This document shows, piece by piece, positions 16,609-24,632 of a DNA stretch of 28,084 nucleotides. The position numbers were made by a program, and so were the translations under genes. The notes beneath the pieces are model-generated. The model was not told where the DNA came from and did no database searches. It saw only the letters and a program-made list of their open reading frames with translations. Within the stretch, counting starts at the first letter, position 1. Each line of letters begins with the position of its first letter. Source of the stretch: Richelia sp. UBA3308 (GTDB lineage: Bacteria > Cyanobacteriota > Cyanobacteriia > Cyanobacteriales > Nostocaceae); assembly GCA_002361335.1 (NCBI GenBank), contig DESS01000026.1, positions 45,456 through 73,539 on the forward strand. The letters are read 5' to 3'.

Positions 16609-18006
16609 ATGAATCCAGTTGATTTAGCGTTCGCACCGGCGTTAAAACAGTCAGAATTAATCCGTCGTAAGGAAATATCGCCGCTGGAGTTGGTGGAATT
16701 ATATTTAGAACGCATTCAACAATTTAATCCCAGATTAGGAAGTTATTTTACTGTTACTGCAGAACAGGCGATTGATGAGGCTAAAAGCAAAACCGAAATA
16801 TTGGCGAAGACTCAGGATTTGCCACCATTGTTTGGCGTACCAATTTCAATTAAAGATCTGAATCCAGTTGCTGGTATTCCTTGTTGCTACGGAAATGCGG
16901 CATTACTTGATAATGTATCAGATCATGATGATGGTGTAGTAGTAAAAATTAAACAAGCGGGATTGATTCTTTTAGGTAAAACCGCAACTTCCGAACTAGG
17001 TTCTTTCCCTTACACTGAAGCTACGAATTTTCCTCCAACTAGAAATCCTTGGAATTTAGAATATACTTCTGGAGGTTCTAGTGGTGGAGCGGCATCAGCA
17101 CTGGCAGCAGGATTATGTTCTATTGCTCAAGGTTCCGATGGTGGCGGTTCAATTCGCGGACCAGCAGCTTGTTGTGGTTTAATTGGTATCAAGCCATCCA
17201 GAGGAAGAGTCACTCATGCACCAGTTGGCGATCGCCTGAATGGAATTGCCACAAATGGCCCGATAGCACGCACTGTAGCTGATGCAGCAGCTTTGTTAGA
17301 TGCCATGTCTGGCTATGTTATAGGAGACTCTTACTGGTTACCCGAACCAGAAAAATCATTTTTAACTGCTAGTCAAGAGCATGTTGAAAAGTTACGAATT
17401 GCCTTTTGTACGAACCTTCCTCCTTTAGGACAAGCTGACGAAAACTGTTATCAAGGCGTAATGCAAACAGTTAAATTATTAGAAGATAGTGGTCATCAAT
17501 TAGAAGAAAAATGTCCGGATATTAGGGAATTAATAGAACCATTTCAGATAGTTTGGCAAGCCAATGTAGCTGCATCTGGAGTTGCTGTAGAAATATTACA
17601 ACCTCTAAATCGTTGGTTATTAGCCAGAAATGGTAATGCAGGGGAATACCTTAGAGCAGTTTACCAGATGCAGATAGTAGCCCGAAAAATTGTCATGTTT
17701 TTCGACACCATAGACGTGTTAGTAATGCCAGTTTATCTACATTCACCCATTCGCGTCGGTGAATGGCGTGCATTAAGTCCTGAAGAAACTTTTGACAATA
17801 TAGTTCGTTGGATTGCACCTTGTCCAGTAGCCAACGCCACCGGGCAACCTGCAATCTCGATTCCCGTTGGTTTTGACAAAAAAGGTTTACCGATCGCAGT
17901 ACAGTTAATCGGAAAACCCACTGCTGAAAGTACCATTATCAGCCTTGCAGCACAATTAGAAGCAGCAAATCCAATGTATGACATTCATCCAAAGGATTAT
18001 CAGTAA
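16609..18006 (+). CDS. Amidase (amidase signature family)
   Basis: Hydrolyses amide bonds with the Ser-cisSer-Lys triad. Visible residues: K82 in PISIKDLN, cis-Ser S157 in the glycine-rich TSGGSSGGAAS, and nucleophile S181 in SDGGGSIRGPAACCG; the 24-residue spacing of the two serines fits the family. At 465 residues it is the usual length for a stand-alone amidase. It resembles GatA in fold, but a GatA role is not supported: no gatB or gatC is near and the pattern is that of a general amidase. The substrate is unknown. The purine stretch gaggt at 16593 can serve as ribosome binding site. Convergent with the EndoU-like gene. Confidence 0.93.
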   Translation: MNPVDLAFAPALKQSELIRRKEISPLELVELYLERIQQFNPRLGSYFTVTAEQAIDEAKSKTEILAKTQDLPPLFGVPISIKDLNPVAGIPCCYGNAALLDNVSDHDDGVVVKIKQAGLILLGKTATSELGSFPYTEATNFPPTRNPWNLEYTSGGSSGGAASALAAGLCSIAQGSDGGGSIRGPAACCGLIGIKPSRGRVTHAPVGDRLNGIATNGPIARTVADAAALLDAMSGYVIGDSYWLPEPEKSFLTASQEHVEKLRIAFCTNLPPLGQADENCYQGVMQTVKLLEDSGHQLEEKCPDIRELIEPFQIVWQANVAASGVAVEILQPLNRWLLARNGNAGEYLRAVYQMQIVARKIVMFFDTIDVLVMPVYLHSPIRVGEWRALSPEETFDNIVRWIAPCPVANATGQPAISIPVGFDKKGLPIAVQLIGKPTAESTIISLAAQLEAANPMYDIHPKDYQ

Positions 18007-18083
18007 ACAAGGTTAAAGCTTAAAGCTTAAAATTCCATCTCCTTGTCCCCTTGTCTCCTTGTCCCCTTCCTTGTCTCGGCATC

Positions 18084-18965
18084 TTAAACCTTACACCGTC
18101 TCCCTCTGGGAGTGGCATCGGGATAAAAAGTGATAATTCCCTTATTCTTTCTCACAAAAACTGTGGGGAAAGTTTTTCCGGTTTCCTTGTCTAACTGTTG
18201 ATATATACAAGCACCTTCTCTATTTCCTTGCTGTTTAAATACTTTAGTTACATCCACTAAAAGTTCTTCAGCATTAGTTAAATAACCATAACCTTTAATA
18301 ACATCTCTTACGATGCGATCGCGCTGTTTTATAACTACACCCATTGTATAAATTACACCGGGAACAACTTCTTGTCTTCCAGGATTTATCGGAAGTCTTC
18401 CACCAATTTTTTGTTCTTGCAATTCTAGATATCTACCGTAAAAATGCAATCCGCCAATATCGTTTTTGTTATATATTTCACCACAGAAAATATGTTCAAA
18501 ACCTTTATTTTTGAACCAAATATTAGTTAAATCTTGTAAGAATTCTGACCTACTTTTACGACCAGGACTTAATTCACCTCTAGTCGCTTCTTGAATTTTT
18601 GTCAATACTTCTGGATAATTTGATAAAAGCTGTTTAAACTGATTCGGCTTGACTGTTTTACCTATAGGACCACAAGTTTTTAGTACTGCTTTATCAAAGG
18701 AATTTAGTTGAGGTGCGGGTGGTGTAATGTCTAATTTCGCCCCCGGTGGAAAATTCACTGGAACGGGGTTATTTTGATTATCAAAAAAAGGTAAAAGTTC
18801 TGTATCTTGCTGCTGAGCGTTAACTGGGTTGTTTAAGCATATTGAGAAAATAGAAACTAAAGCAGTTAGTTTAATAAATATCCCTTTGAGTTGGGAAATT
18901 CTAGTATTTGGTTTCATGAGAAGAGTTTTAATATTTGACAATGTGTGATTAAAGTTTATACACAT
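18084..18965 (-). CDS. Secreted EndoU-like ribonuclease family protein
   Basis: Probably a secreted nuclease of the EndoU (XendoU-like) superfamily. In the long form, FEHIFCGE (E157, H158, E163) and GLHFYGRYLE (H174) match the two catalytic-histidine motifs EHxFxGE and GxHNW-type of EndoU; the 16-residue spacing of the histidines is that of XendoU (H162/H178). A catalytic lysine candidate is K213 or K224, and a late TFYP motif could supply the tyrosine. The preferred start is the inner ATG at 18917 (residue 17), because it gives a normal signal peptide, MKPNTRISQLKG, a hydrophobic core and a cut after NA before QQQ. EndoU domains cleave RNA and are used as toxins in some bacteria. No immunity gene is evident beside it. 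The family call is by motif only. Confidence 0.72.
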   Translation of the reverse strand: MCINFNHTLSNIKTLLMKPNTRISQLKGIFIKLTALVSIFSICLNNPVNAQQQDTELLPFFDNQNNPVPVNFPPGAKLDITPPAPQLNSFDKAVLKTCGPIGKTVKPNQFKQLLSNYPEVLTKIQEATRGELSPGRKSRSEFLQDLTNIWFKNKGFEHIFCGEIYNKNDIGGLHFYGRYLELQEQKIGGRLPINPGRQEVVPGVIYTMGVVIKQRDRIVRDVIKGYGYLTNAEELLVDVTKVFKQQGNREGACIYQQLDKETGKTFPTVFVRKNKGIITFYPDATPRGRRCKV

Positions 18966-19289
18966 CTTTTAACATAATTTCCCACAAAAGCCTTCCACAG
19001 ATAAATCCTGGGGCTTGCATCCTGTTTATTTTTTGGTCAGTGGCAGCCTATCCCTATCCCCACTCCCAATCCGTTCTTCTCAAAATTATTAAATATTGTA
19101 AAAAGTTCGCAATGACAGAAATAATCAAGGCATACCCACTTATTTTTCCGAGGCGAAAAATTTATTTTATAAACACCCTCTAAGGGCACGATTACTCCCT
19201 TCCCGGTGGAAGATTACGTTCATAATGACAGAGAGAGGGAATGAGGGAAAATAATTTTCAGTAATGTTAGAGCGCCATAGGAGTAACTG
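18966..19289. other. Divergent spacer before the toxin-like gene
   Basis: A 324-base gap with no gene. It should contain promoters for both the EndoU-like gene and the toxin-like gene. A strong ribosome binding site, aggag (19279-19283), stands six bases before the ATG at 19290. Confidence 0.6.
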
Positions 19290-19422
19290 ATGAGCAACGA
19301 AAAAATTAAAAGCACTGATTTCAAAAAACTGAACGCTTTCCTAAAAAACAACAAAGAGGTAGACGGGAGCAAAGCGGATTTGCTTCACACCCCTAATCTC
19401 GAAAAATATAAATGGATCGAGT

Positions 19423-19725
19423 TTGAAGATGAAGATGAAAAAAACAAGGGTGCTAAATCTACTCAAAGCCTATCAGCGTATGCTGCGGATTGTACCCAAG
19501 GGTAGGAATGATGTTGCCATGATGTTGCTTGAAGGGGGCTTTCAATCTTCCCTACAGATTGTCAACACACCCAAAAAAGCTTTTCTCAAGTTCTTCCAAA
19601 GCGATCGCGAACTTGGCAAAAATGTGCTTAAGCGCGCCATTGCTGTGCACAAAGTCGTGACGCTGCAATATATAGCTCGCGTAGAGCAGGCACAGCCACA
19701 CGCCCGCGCGGTGTCTCGTCTTTGA
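19423..19725 (+). pseudogene. VRP1 / Tc-toxin-A-like segment
   Basis: Within this frame, VLNLLKAYQRMLRIVPKG, then MLLEGGFQSSLQIV, then FLKFFQSD and KNVLKRAIAVHKVVTLQY follow the order known from VRP1-type regions of insecticidal Tc toxin A subunits (a short helical pair, an L-x-x-G-F-x-S-x-x-x-I motif, then helices with AIHxRA-like words). The nominal ATG at 19423 is not a real start: the true start is at 19290 and the frames join at the A-run near 19440. Confidence 0.55.
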
Positions 19726-20315
19726 TCCAAAGATCGACTGCTGTTACTACTCCAATACTTTATATAACTATTGCTACTGCCTATGTGATTGGCGATAAAA
19801 TTTATCTGACGCTAGATGAGGATCTTGACCAATTTACCGGTTCTTTTAGCCCCTTAGTGACGAGTTCTTATCAAGCAACGGACCTGCCAGATGGCTGGAG
19901 TCGTATTGATGCCGCTTTTACCAATGAGAACGGCGTAAACTTCTGGTTTAATAATGAGTTGGGTCTTGTATACCAAAGCGACCGCCCCGACGAGGATCCA
20001 AAATCAATACGTACCACTTTTGGTTTGCCGGATGGTGCGACAGGACCATTCACTACCCTTACATCTGCCGCCGTTTTTAACGATAAGTTACACGTGATTG
20101 ACAATGATAAGTACACCGTGTATTCCCTAGGTCAGAGCAGTTCCAAACAAACCGACACCAAAGTTAAAACGGTTTTGGAAACAATGTTTAATGGTGTAGA
20201 TGAAGAAGATGAAGAAGTAGAAATTTCTAATTTTTCTGACGAGCAGGAAGATGATACGCTGGCCGCAATAATGGTAGTTGAAGGTTGTGGTTTGTGGACC
20301 TTGAGCGATCATTGA
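19722..20315 (+). pseudogene. Hemopexin-like repeat segment
   Basis: This frame encodes repeats such as WSRIDAAFTNENGVNFWF and LTSAAVFNDKLHVIDNDKY, each a short beta blade of the hemopexin type (an ID/AAF word followed by a glycine or asparagine turn and an aromatic strand). A strongly acidic stretch (DEEDEEVEISNFSDEQEDD) comes next, then WTLSDH before the frame breaks; the neighbouring frame continues with EYFPKKNEATPQELAEGRY. The TTG start at 19722 is only where the open frame begins. Confidence 0.5.
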
Positions 20316-20446
20316 ATACTTTCCCAAAAAGAATGAAGCTACCCCCCAGGAACTGGCTGAAGGTAGGTATCTTGAGGGATTTGCAGCAAAAGAACCGGTG
20401 AATCAAATCGAAGAGGCATCAAATTTTAAGCGCCCGACTGTCAAAG

Positions 20447-21631
20447 ATGTCAATACGGGACGGACTTTGTTTGCCAGATGCATTGAAAGATATTTATGAT
20501 GATGCATTAGATAGGAAGTTGGATAAAGATCTAATACAAAAACTAGAGAATGACCTCGAAGCAAAGGCGGCTGAATTAGAACAAGTGCGTAATGTCTATA
20601 ACACCGCAGGAAAATCAGTTTTATATACGTACTATGCCCGACAATTAAAGGAAAGTACGAGATTTACTAACAATGAGGCTGAACTGCAGGCAAATCAGGA
20701 TGCAAGTCAGCCAAATCAATACAGAAAGAACGAAAAAGACGTAGAAGAACAGCTCCAGACAAATGGGAAAATATTTGACGACAAATTTAATCAGTTTAAA
20801 CAGCAATATGACAAAGATAAAAAGTTTAAAGCGAAAATTGACGATCTTCGTAACGCTCTAGCAAAAGGTGACTGGGTGTTCATGAACGACAAACATTCGG
20901 ATGCAACCGCCTTCGCTCTAGCACGGCTGTTAATGGAGGGGGCAGATCCAGGCAAAGTGCTATTAGAACAGCCTTACTCATTAAACTGGGACGAGGACAT
21001 GCTAACTGGGATGATCAGTTATGCGGGTACATTGGGGAGAGTCGTTGGTGCGTGGCCAGCTGTTCTTTCTCAAAAAGCGATTGCCAATGACTGGCTACCT
21101 GTGCCAGCCGACGCTGTGTCGAACAACAATCAGAACGTAGAAACAAATGCGCTAAGGCAGAGTGGAGTGACAGGCCACGATAATCAACACTACACATCGA
21201 CGAAAGGACATGGAAACTGGGTGAGGCAGAATTATATCGGCAGAAATGTATTCAACGAGATGAAAAATAGCGAGACTGGGGGAATAGTTATTTTCGGTAC
21301 CTTTCACTTGACAGGGAAGAAAAGTACTGGTGAGAGTGCACTGCAAAACATAGTGTCAAAGAAAAATTATACAACAAAACAACAAATAAAATTGGCTGAC
21401 GGCGACAGTAACAGCGATTATTTTGCAACTGTCGTGTCCAAAGAAGATTTAACGGAAAAACCTGAGTACTCGACGGGTCCAAAGATCACCAGATGGCAAA
21501 AAACAACCTTACAAAAGAATATAAAACGAAATTTCACCCTAGATGAGCACGCGTTTGCGCTAAAAACAGATAAAGATACCGTTAGGACCTGGATCAGTCA
21601 AGTTGACTCGACCAATCCATTACTAAAGTAA
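20447..21631 (+). CDS. C-terminal part of the toxin-like gene; possible TIKI/ChaN/EreA-like domain
   Basis: An intact frame of 394 codons that could also be translated alone, although no ribosome binding site precedes 20447 and the frame probably joins the upstream segments. Residues about 25-140 are highly charged and helical, likely coiled coil. From about 140 a globular part shows DWVFMNDKHSDATAF (H150, D152), VLLEQP (E174) and GGIVIFGTFHLTG (H287). An early H/E-bearing strand end, a middle LLE, and a late G-x-x-H-L strand are the layout of the TIKI/TraB, ChaN and erythromycin-esterase fold, also found in some bacterial toxins. This is a pattern guess, not a recognised family hit. No signal peptide, and no immunity gene is recognised. 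Confidence 0.6.
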   Translation: MSIRDGLCLPDALKDIYDDALDRKLDKDLIQKLENDLEAKAAELEQVRNVYNTAGKSVLYTYYARQLKESTRFTNNEAELQANQDASQPNQYRKNEKDVEEQLQTNGKIFDDKFNQFKQQYDKDKKFKAKIDDLRNALAKGDWVFMNDKHSDATAFALARLLMEGADPGKVLLEQPYSLNWDEDMLTGMISYAGTLGRVVGAWPAVLSQKAIANDWLPVPADAVSNNNQNVETNALRQSGVTGHDNQHYTSTKGHGNWVRQNYIGRNVFNEMKNSETGGIVIFGTFHLTGKKSTGESALQNIVSKKNYTTKQQIKLADGDSNSDYFATVVSKEDLTEKPEYSTGPKITRWQKTTLQKNIKRNFTLDEHAFALKTDKDTVRTWISQVDSTNPLLK

Positions 21632-22186
21632 GTTCCCCCGCTCATACCACGGGTTGGGACTTCTAACCATGAGTTCCAGAATAATAATAACGGTATTGGG
21701 AGTTAAAGTTACCGTTGTAAGGTGCGTTACGGCTGAACCTAACGCATTGCATCACCCATCAAAATTCCAACGACCTATGATATCAAGTCCGTTTAAACAA
21801 CCGTCCGAAGCGACCGTAGGGAAGCAATCTCAAAACCTTGCGGTTGCTTCGTTTCACGTAGTGACCCTCGCAACGACATATTATGGGTGATTTGGCGGAC
21901 ATCATATTGAAGAATGCTCCCAACTATGTATGTTAGCGGAGCGTGACCGTTAGGTCATAATTGATTTGCCCTAGGGACCGAAAGAGACGTTATATATAGC
22001 GTCTCTACATTAATGCCAGGTAGGCAACGCCAATTTTTTTGCATTTTATTGCATCCAACGGAAAATAGCTAGATTAATCTTTCTAAACTAAAATCATAAA
22101 TAATTTATAAAAATTTACAAAGAACTCATGTCACAATAGAATAAGAGGAATTAATACTTACTTATAAAAATCTATTCAGGAGAGTT
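21632..22186. other. Repeat-bearing spacer upstream of flv3
   Basis: No gene; the 78-codon open frame at 21654 is made of repeats. Contents: inverted repeat tgcgtta/taacgca (21723-21746), a diverged copy of the gaagcaatc/gattgcttc element (about 21806-21877), and a tgtagagacg-family palindrome (21980-22009). The flv3 promoter presumably lies in the last 150 A/T-rich bases. Confidence 0.65.
21980..22009. repeat. tgtagagacg-family palindrome (imperfect)
   Basis: The left arm agagacgttata and right arm tatagcgtctct pair with one mismatch; the left end (gaa for tgt) has diverged. Same family as 8662, 15458 and 26471. Confidence 0.8.
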
Positions 22187-23908
22187 ATGGTAGCAATTAG
22201 GGAAAAAATCGAGAAAAGGCTCACCATGCAGACTGCTGAAATTGCTGATGATACCACAGCAATTCGCTCTCTGGATTGGGATAGAGATCGGTTTGATATC
22301 GAGTTCGGTTTGGAAAATGGCACTACCTATAACTCGTTTATCATCCGTGGCGAAAAAACTGCTTTAGTTGATACTTCTCACGAAAAGTTCCGCAAACTCT
22401 ACTTTGATACTCTCAACGGACTGATCGATCCAAGGGATATCAATTATTTAATTATCAGTCATACCGAACCCGACCACAGTGGCTTAGTTAAAGATTTTTT
22501 ACAATTAATGCCAGAAGTTACTGTTGTTGGTTCAAAAGTTGCAATTCAATTTTTGGAAAATCTGGTACATCAACCTTTTAAAAGAAAATTAGTTAAAAAT
22601 GGCGATCGCCTTGATTTAGGAAACGGACACGAACTCGAATTTGTGATTGCTCCTAATTTACACTGGCCTGATACCATTTTCACTTACGACCATAAAACCC
22701 AAATTCTCTTCACCTGTGATGCTTTTGGGATGCATTATTGTTCCGATGCTACTTTTGATGAAGATTTAACAGCAATTAGTGCTGAATTTAAGTATTATTA
22801 CGATTGTTTGATGGGTCCGAATGCTCGCTCTGTAATGTCAGCTCTCAAGCGCATGGGCGAGTTAGAAACTGTAGGAATGGTGGCAACCGGACATGGACCA
22901 CTTTTATACCATCATCTAGATGAACTGATTGCACGTTACCGCAATTGGAGCAAAAACAAAGCCAAGGCAGAGAAAACTGTTGGTATTTTCTATGTTTCGG
23001 AATACGGTTACAGCAATAAATTAGCTCAAGCAGTAGCTAGCGGTGTCGCTAAAACCGAAGTCGCGGTGGAAATGATAGATTTAGGCGAACATATTGACTT
23101 ACAGGAATTAAGAGAACAAGTCAGCCGCTTTACTGGAATTGTAGTGGGAATGCCACCAGCTGACGATCAAAATCTTCAAACTGCCTTGAGCACTATTTTG
23201 GGTTCGGTAAATGATAAGCAAGCGGTAGGATTATTTGAAACTGGTGGCGGCGATGATGAACCAATCGATCCAGTATTAACTAAATTCCGGGAATTGGGTT
23301 TGAAACCAGCCTTTGGCGCAATCAAAATTAAAGAAACACCCACAGAAATTACTTATAAACAATGTGAAGAAGCGGGAACAGATTTAGGACAATGGTTAAA
23401 CCGTGCTAAAAGCATCAAACAAATGAAGTCTCTTGATGCTGATTTGGATAAAGCTTTAGGAAGATTGAGTGGTGGTTTATATATAATTACTGCCCAACAA
23501 GGCGATGTCAAAAGTGCCATGTTAGCATCCTGGGTAAATCAAGCTAGTTTTAAACCCTTGGGATTAACTATTGCGGTAGCGAAAGATAGAGCAATTGAAT
23601 CCTTGATGCAAGTAGGGGATAAATTCGTTTTAAATATTCTCGAAGAAGGAAATTATCAAGCTTTAATGAAACACTTCCTCAAACGTTTCCGCCCTGGTGC
23701 CGATCGTTTTGAAGGAGTGAAAACACAACCAGCTGAAAATAGTGCGCCGATACTCAGTGATGCATTGGCCTATGTAGAATGTGAAGTTGTTAGCAGAATG
23801 GATGCTACTGACCATTGGATTGTATACAGTACTGTGTATGCAGGTAAAGTCAGCAAAGCCGATGGATTAACTGCTGTACATCATAGAAAAGTTGGAAATC
23901 ATTATTAG
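22187..23908 (+). CDS. flv3: Flavodiiron protein Flv3
   Basis: C-type flavodiiron protein that, with Flv1, reduces O2 to water using electrons from photosystem I (Mehler-like reaction). Three domains: a metallo-beta-lactamase-like diiron domain (about 25-255), flavodoxin (about 264-410, FYVSEYGYSNKLA for FMN) and flavin reductase (about 421-573, LGRLSGGLYIITA). All diiron ligands are present: H92, E94, D96, H97 in SHTEPDHSG, H159 in LHWPD, D178 in CDAFG, and H236 in GHGPL. This, and close resemblance to known Flv3 (ITAIRSLDWDRDRFDIEFG-type opening), makes it Flv3 rather than Flv1. The ribosome binding site aggaga is at 22178-22183. The vegetative (3A) or heterocyst (3B) type cannot be settled; an flv3-flv1 neighbour order occurs in both. 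The stop codon runs into a heptamer array. Confidence 0.95.
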   Translation: MVAIREKIEKRLTMQTAEIADDTTAIRSLDWDRDRFDIEFGLENGTTYNSFIIRGEKTALVDTSHEKFRKLYFDTLNGLIDPRDINYLIISHTEPDHSGLVKDFLQLMPEVTVVGSKVAIQFLENLVHQPFKRKLVKNGDRLDLGNGHELEFVIAPNLHWPDTIFTYDHKTQILFTCDAFGMHYCSDATFDEDLTAISAEFKYYYDCLMGPNARSVMSALKRMGELETVGMVATGHGPLLYHHLDELIARYRNWSKNKAKAEKTVGIFYVSEYGYSNKLAQAVASGVAKTEVAVEMIDLGEHIDLQELREQVSRFTGIVVGMPPADDQNLQTALSTILGSVNDKQAVGLFETGGGDDEPIDPVLTKFRELGLKPAFGAIKIKETPTEITYKQCEEAGTDLGQWLNRAKSIKQMKSLDADLDKALGRLSGGLYIITAQQGDVKSAMLASWVNQASFKPLGLTIAVAKDRAIESLMQVGDKFVLNILEEGNYQALMKHFLKRFRPGADRFEGVKTQPAENSAPILSDALAYVECEVVSRMDATDHWIVYSTVYAGKVSKADGLTAVHHRKVGNHY

Positions 23909-23942
23909 TGGTTAGTTGTTAGTGGTTAGTGGTTAGTGGTTA
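23908..23942. repeat. STRR heptamer array, five copies
   Basis: Five heptamers (gtggtta, gttgtta, then three gtggtta) begin on the last base of the flv3 stop codon and follow attatta, exactly as at the tyrS stop (14301). Confidence 0.92.
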
Positions 23943-23989
23943 ACAATTAATAAAGCATTAAGGGAAAAAATGAGACAATGAGATAAGAA

Positions 23990-24082
23990 ACTAGTACCGC
24001 TGGGCGTTTGCCAAAAGTATTGTTTTAGAAAGGATTCAATCATTTGATATGGCTGCGCTATTTACGCGGCCACTGTACTAGT
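23990..24082. mobile_element. Small inverted-repeat element (MITE-like), 93 bp
   Basis: It begins actagtaccgctggg and ends with the near-complement around tggccactgtactagt; the outer eight bases (actagtac/gtactagt) pair exactly. No coding capacity. Only one copy is visible here, so mobility is inference. Confidence 0.5.
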
Positions 24083-24143
24083 AATTCAAAACAAAAAATG
24101 AAGGTTGAAAACTCATTTATTCTTTATCTCTTACAAAAATCCA

Positions 24144-24622
24144 AACAACTAACAACTAACAACTAAGAATTTAGAATTGAGAATTGAGAATTGAGAATTG
24201 AGAATTTAGAATTAATAACCAACAACTAAGAATTGAGAATTGAGAATTTAGAATGCCCGAATTTAGAATTAATAACTAACAACTAAGAATTTATAATAGG
24301 ACGGCCCGCAACTGGCATATTTTACTTGTAGGGTGCTTGTACACTGACTGATAATGAGGAACGTAATAATTAGGCAATCAGGGTACGGCACCACCCGAGT
24401 ATTGTGACAATTGCGGGCCGTCCTGTATAATTGAGAATTTAGAATTAATAACTAACAACCAACAACTAAGAATTTAGAATGCCCGAATTTAGAATTTAGA
24501 ATGCCCGAATTTAGAATTAATAACTAACAACCAACAACTAAGAATTTAGAATGCCCGAATTGGGAATTTAGAATTAATAACTAACAACCAACAACTAACA
24601 ACTAACAACTAACAACTAACAA
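24144..24622. repeat. Mosaic of heptamer repeats (caactaa, gagaatt, tagaatt) and tagaatgcccgaatt words
   Basis: Runs of caactaa (24144-24166, 24580-24622) are the complement of the STRR unit seen after flv3 and tyrS. Between them lie gaattta/gaattga heptamers and at least four copies of a composite block: tagaatgcccgaattta, then gaattaataactaacaac. The 15-bp array at 9504 shares the gcccgaatt word. Confidence 0.9.
24298..24424. mobile_element. MITE-like element with 14-bp perfect terminal inverted repeats, 127 bp
   Basis: The ends aggacggcccgcaa (24298-24311) and ttgcgggccgtcct (24411-24424) are exact inverted repeats. The word tataat flanks both sides (24292-24297 and, after one extra g, 24426-24431), possibly a target duplication. 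The element interrupts the heptamer mosaic, so it inserted after the mosaic formed. No coding capacity. Confidence 0.7.
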
Positions 24623-24632
24623 GTATTGAGCC

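Larger units (their letters stand above)
19290..21631 (+). pseudogene. Multiply frameshifted Tc-toxin-A/VRP1-like gene with hemopexin-like repeats
   Basis: Read across frames this is one long protein of roughly 780 residues. Coding sense moves through the three frames: 19290 onward, then the frame of 19423-19725, then 19722-20315, then about 20311-20465, then 20447-21631. At least four shifts are needed. The first sits in a run of seven A (19438-19444), where one fewer A would restore the frame; the third is near 20310 and the fourth between about 20455 and 20475. Each segment continues the previous one with no gap in plausible protein sequence. The gene starts with an excellent ribosome binding site. 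Base use is somewhat richer in G/C than the flanking spacers. Explanations: a decaying toxin gene, or indel errors in the sequence. The Tc/VRP1 relation is inferred from the LLKAYQRMLRIVP and LEGGFQSSLQIV words. Confidence 0.65.
23909..24632. other. Repeat-dense spacer between flv3 and flv1
   Basis: 724 bases without a gene. It consists of the forward STRR array, an inverted-repeat element (23990-24082), then from about 24144 a mosaic of caactaa heptamers (the complement of the STRR unit), gagaatt/tagaatt heptamers and tagaatgcccgaatt words, interrupted by a MITE-like element at 24298-24424. The flv1 start codon follows the last caactaa copies by about ten bases. Confidence 0.85.

Noticed and set aside
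16609..18006. GatA subunit of the tRNA amidotransferase
   Set aside because: The signature triad is shared by all amidases; no gatB/gatC neighbours and no GatA-specific features were seen.
18007..18083. Tandem cttgtcccc words between the amidase and the EndoU-like gene
   Set aside because: Short, imperfect low-complexity sequence; not distinct enough for a separate repeat call.
19438..19445. A AAA AAC, a classical -1 slippery heptamer in the right phase of the toxin-like gene
   Set aside because: A -1 slip leads to a stop after three codons. The continuing VRP1-like frame needs a +1 shift (or one base fewer), so programmed -1 frameshifting does not explain it.
21654..21890. 78-codon open frame before flv3
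   Set aside because: It is built from inverted-repeat elements seen elsewhere as noncoding sequence.
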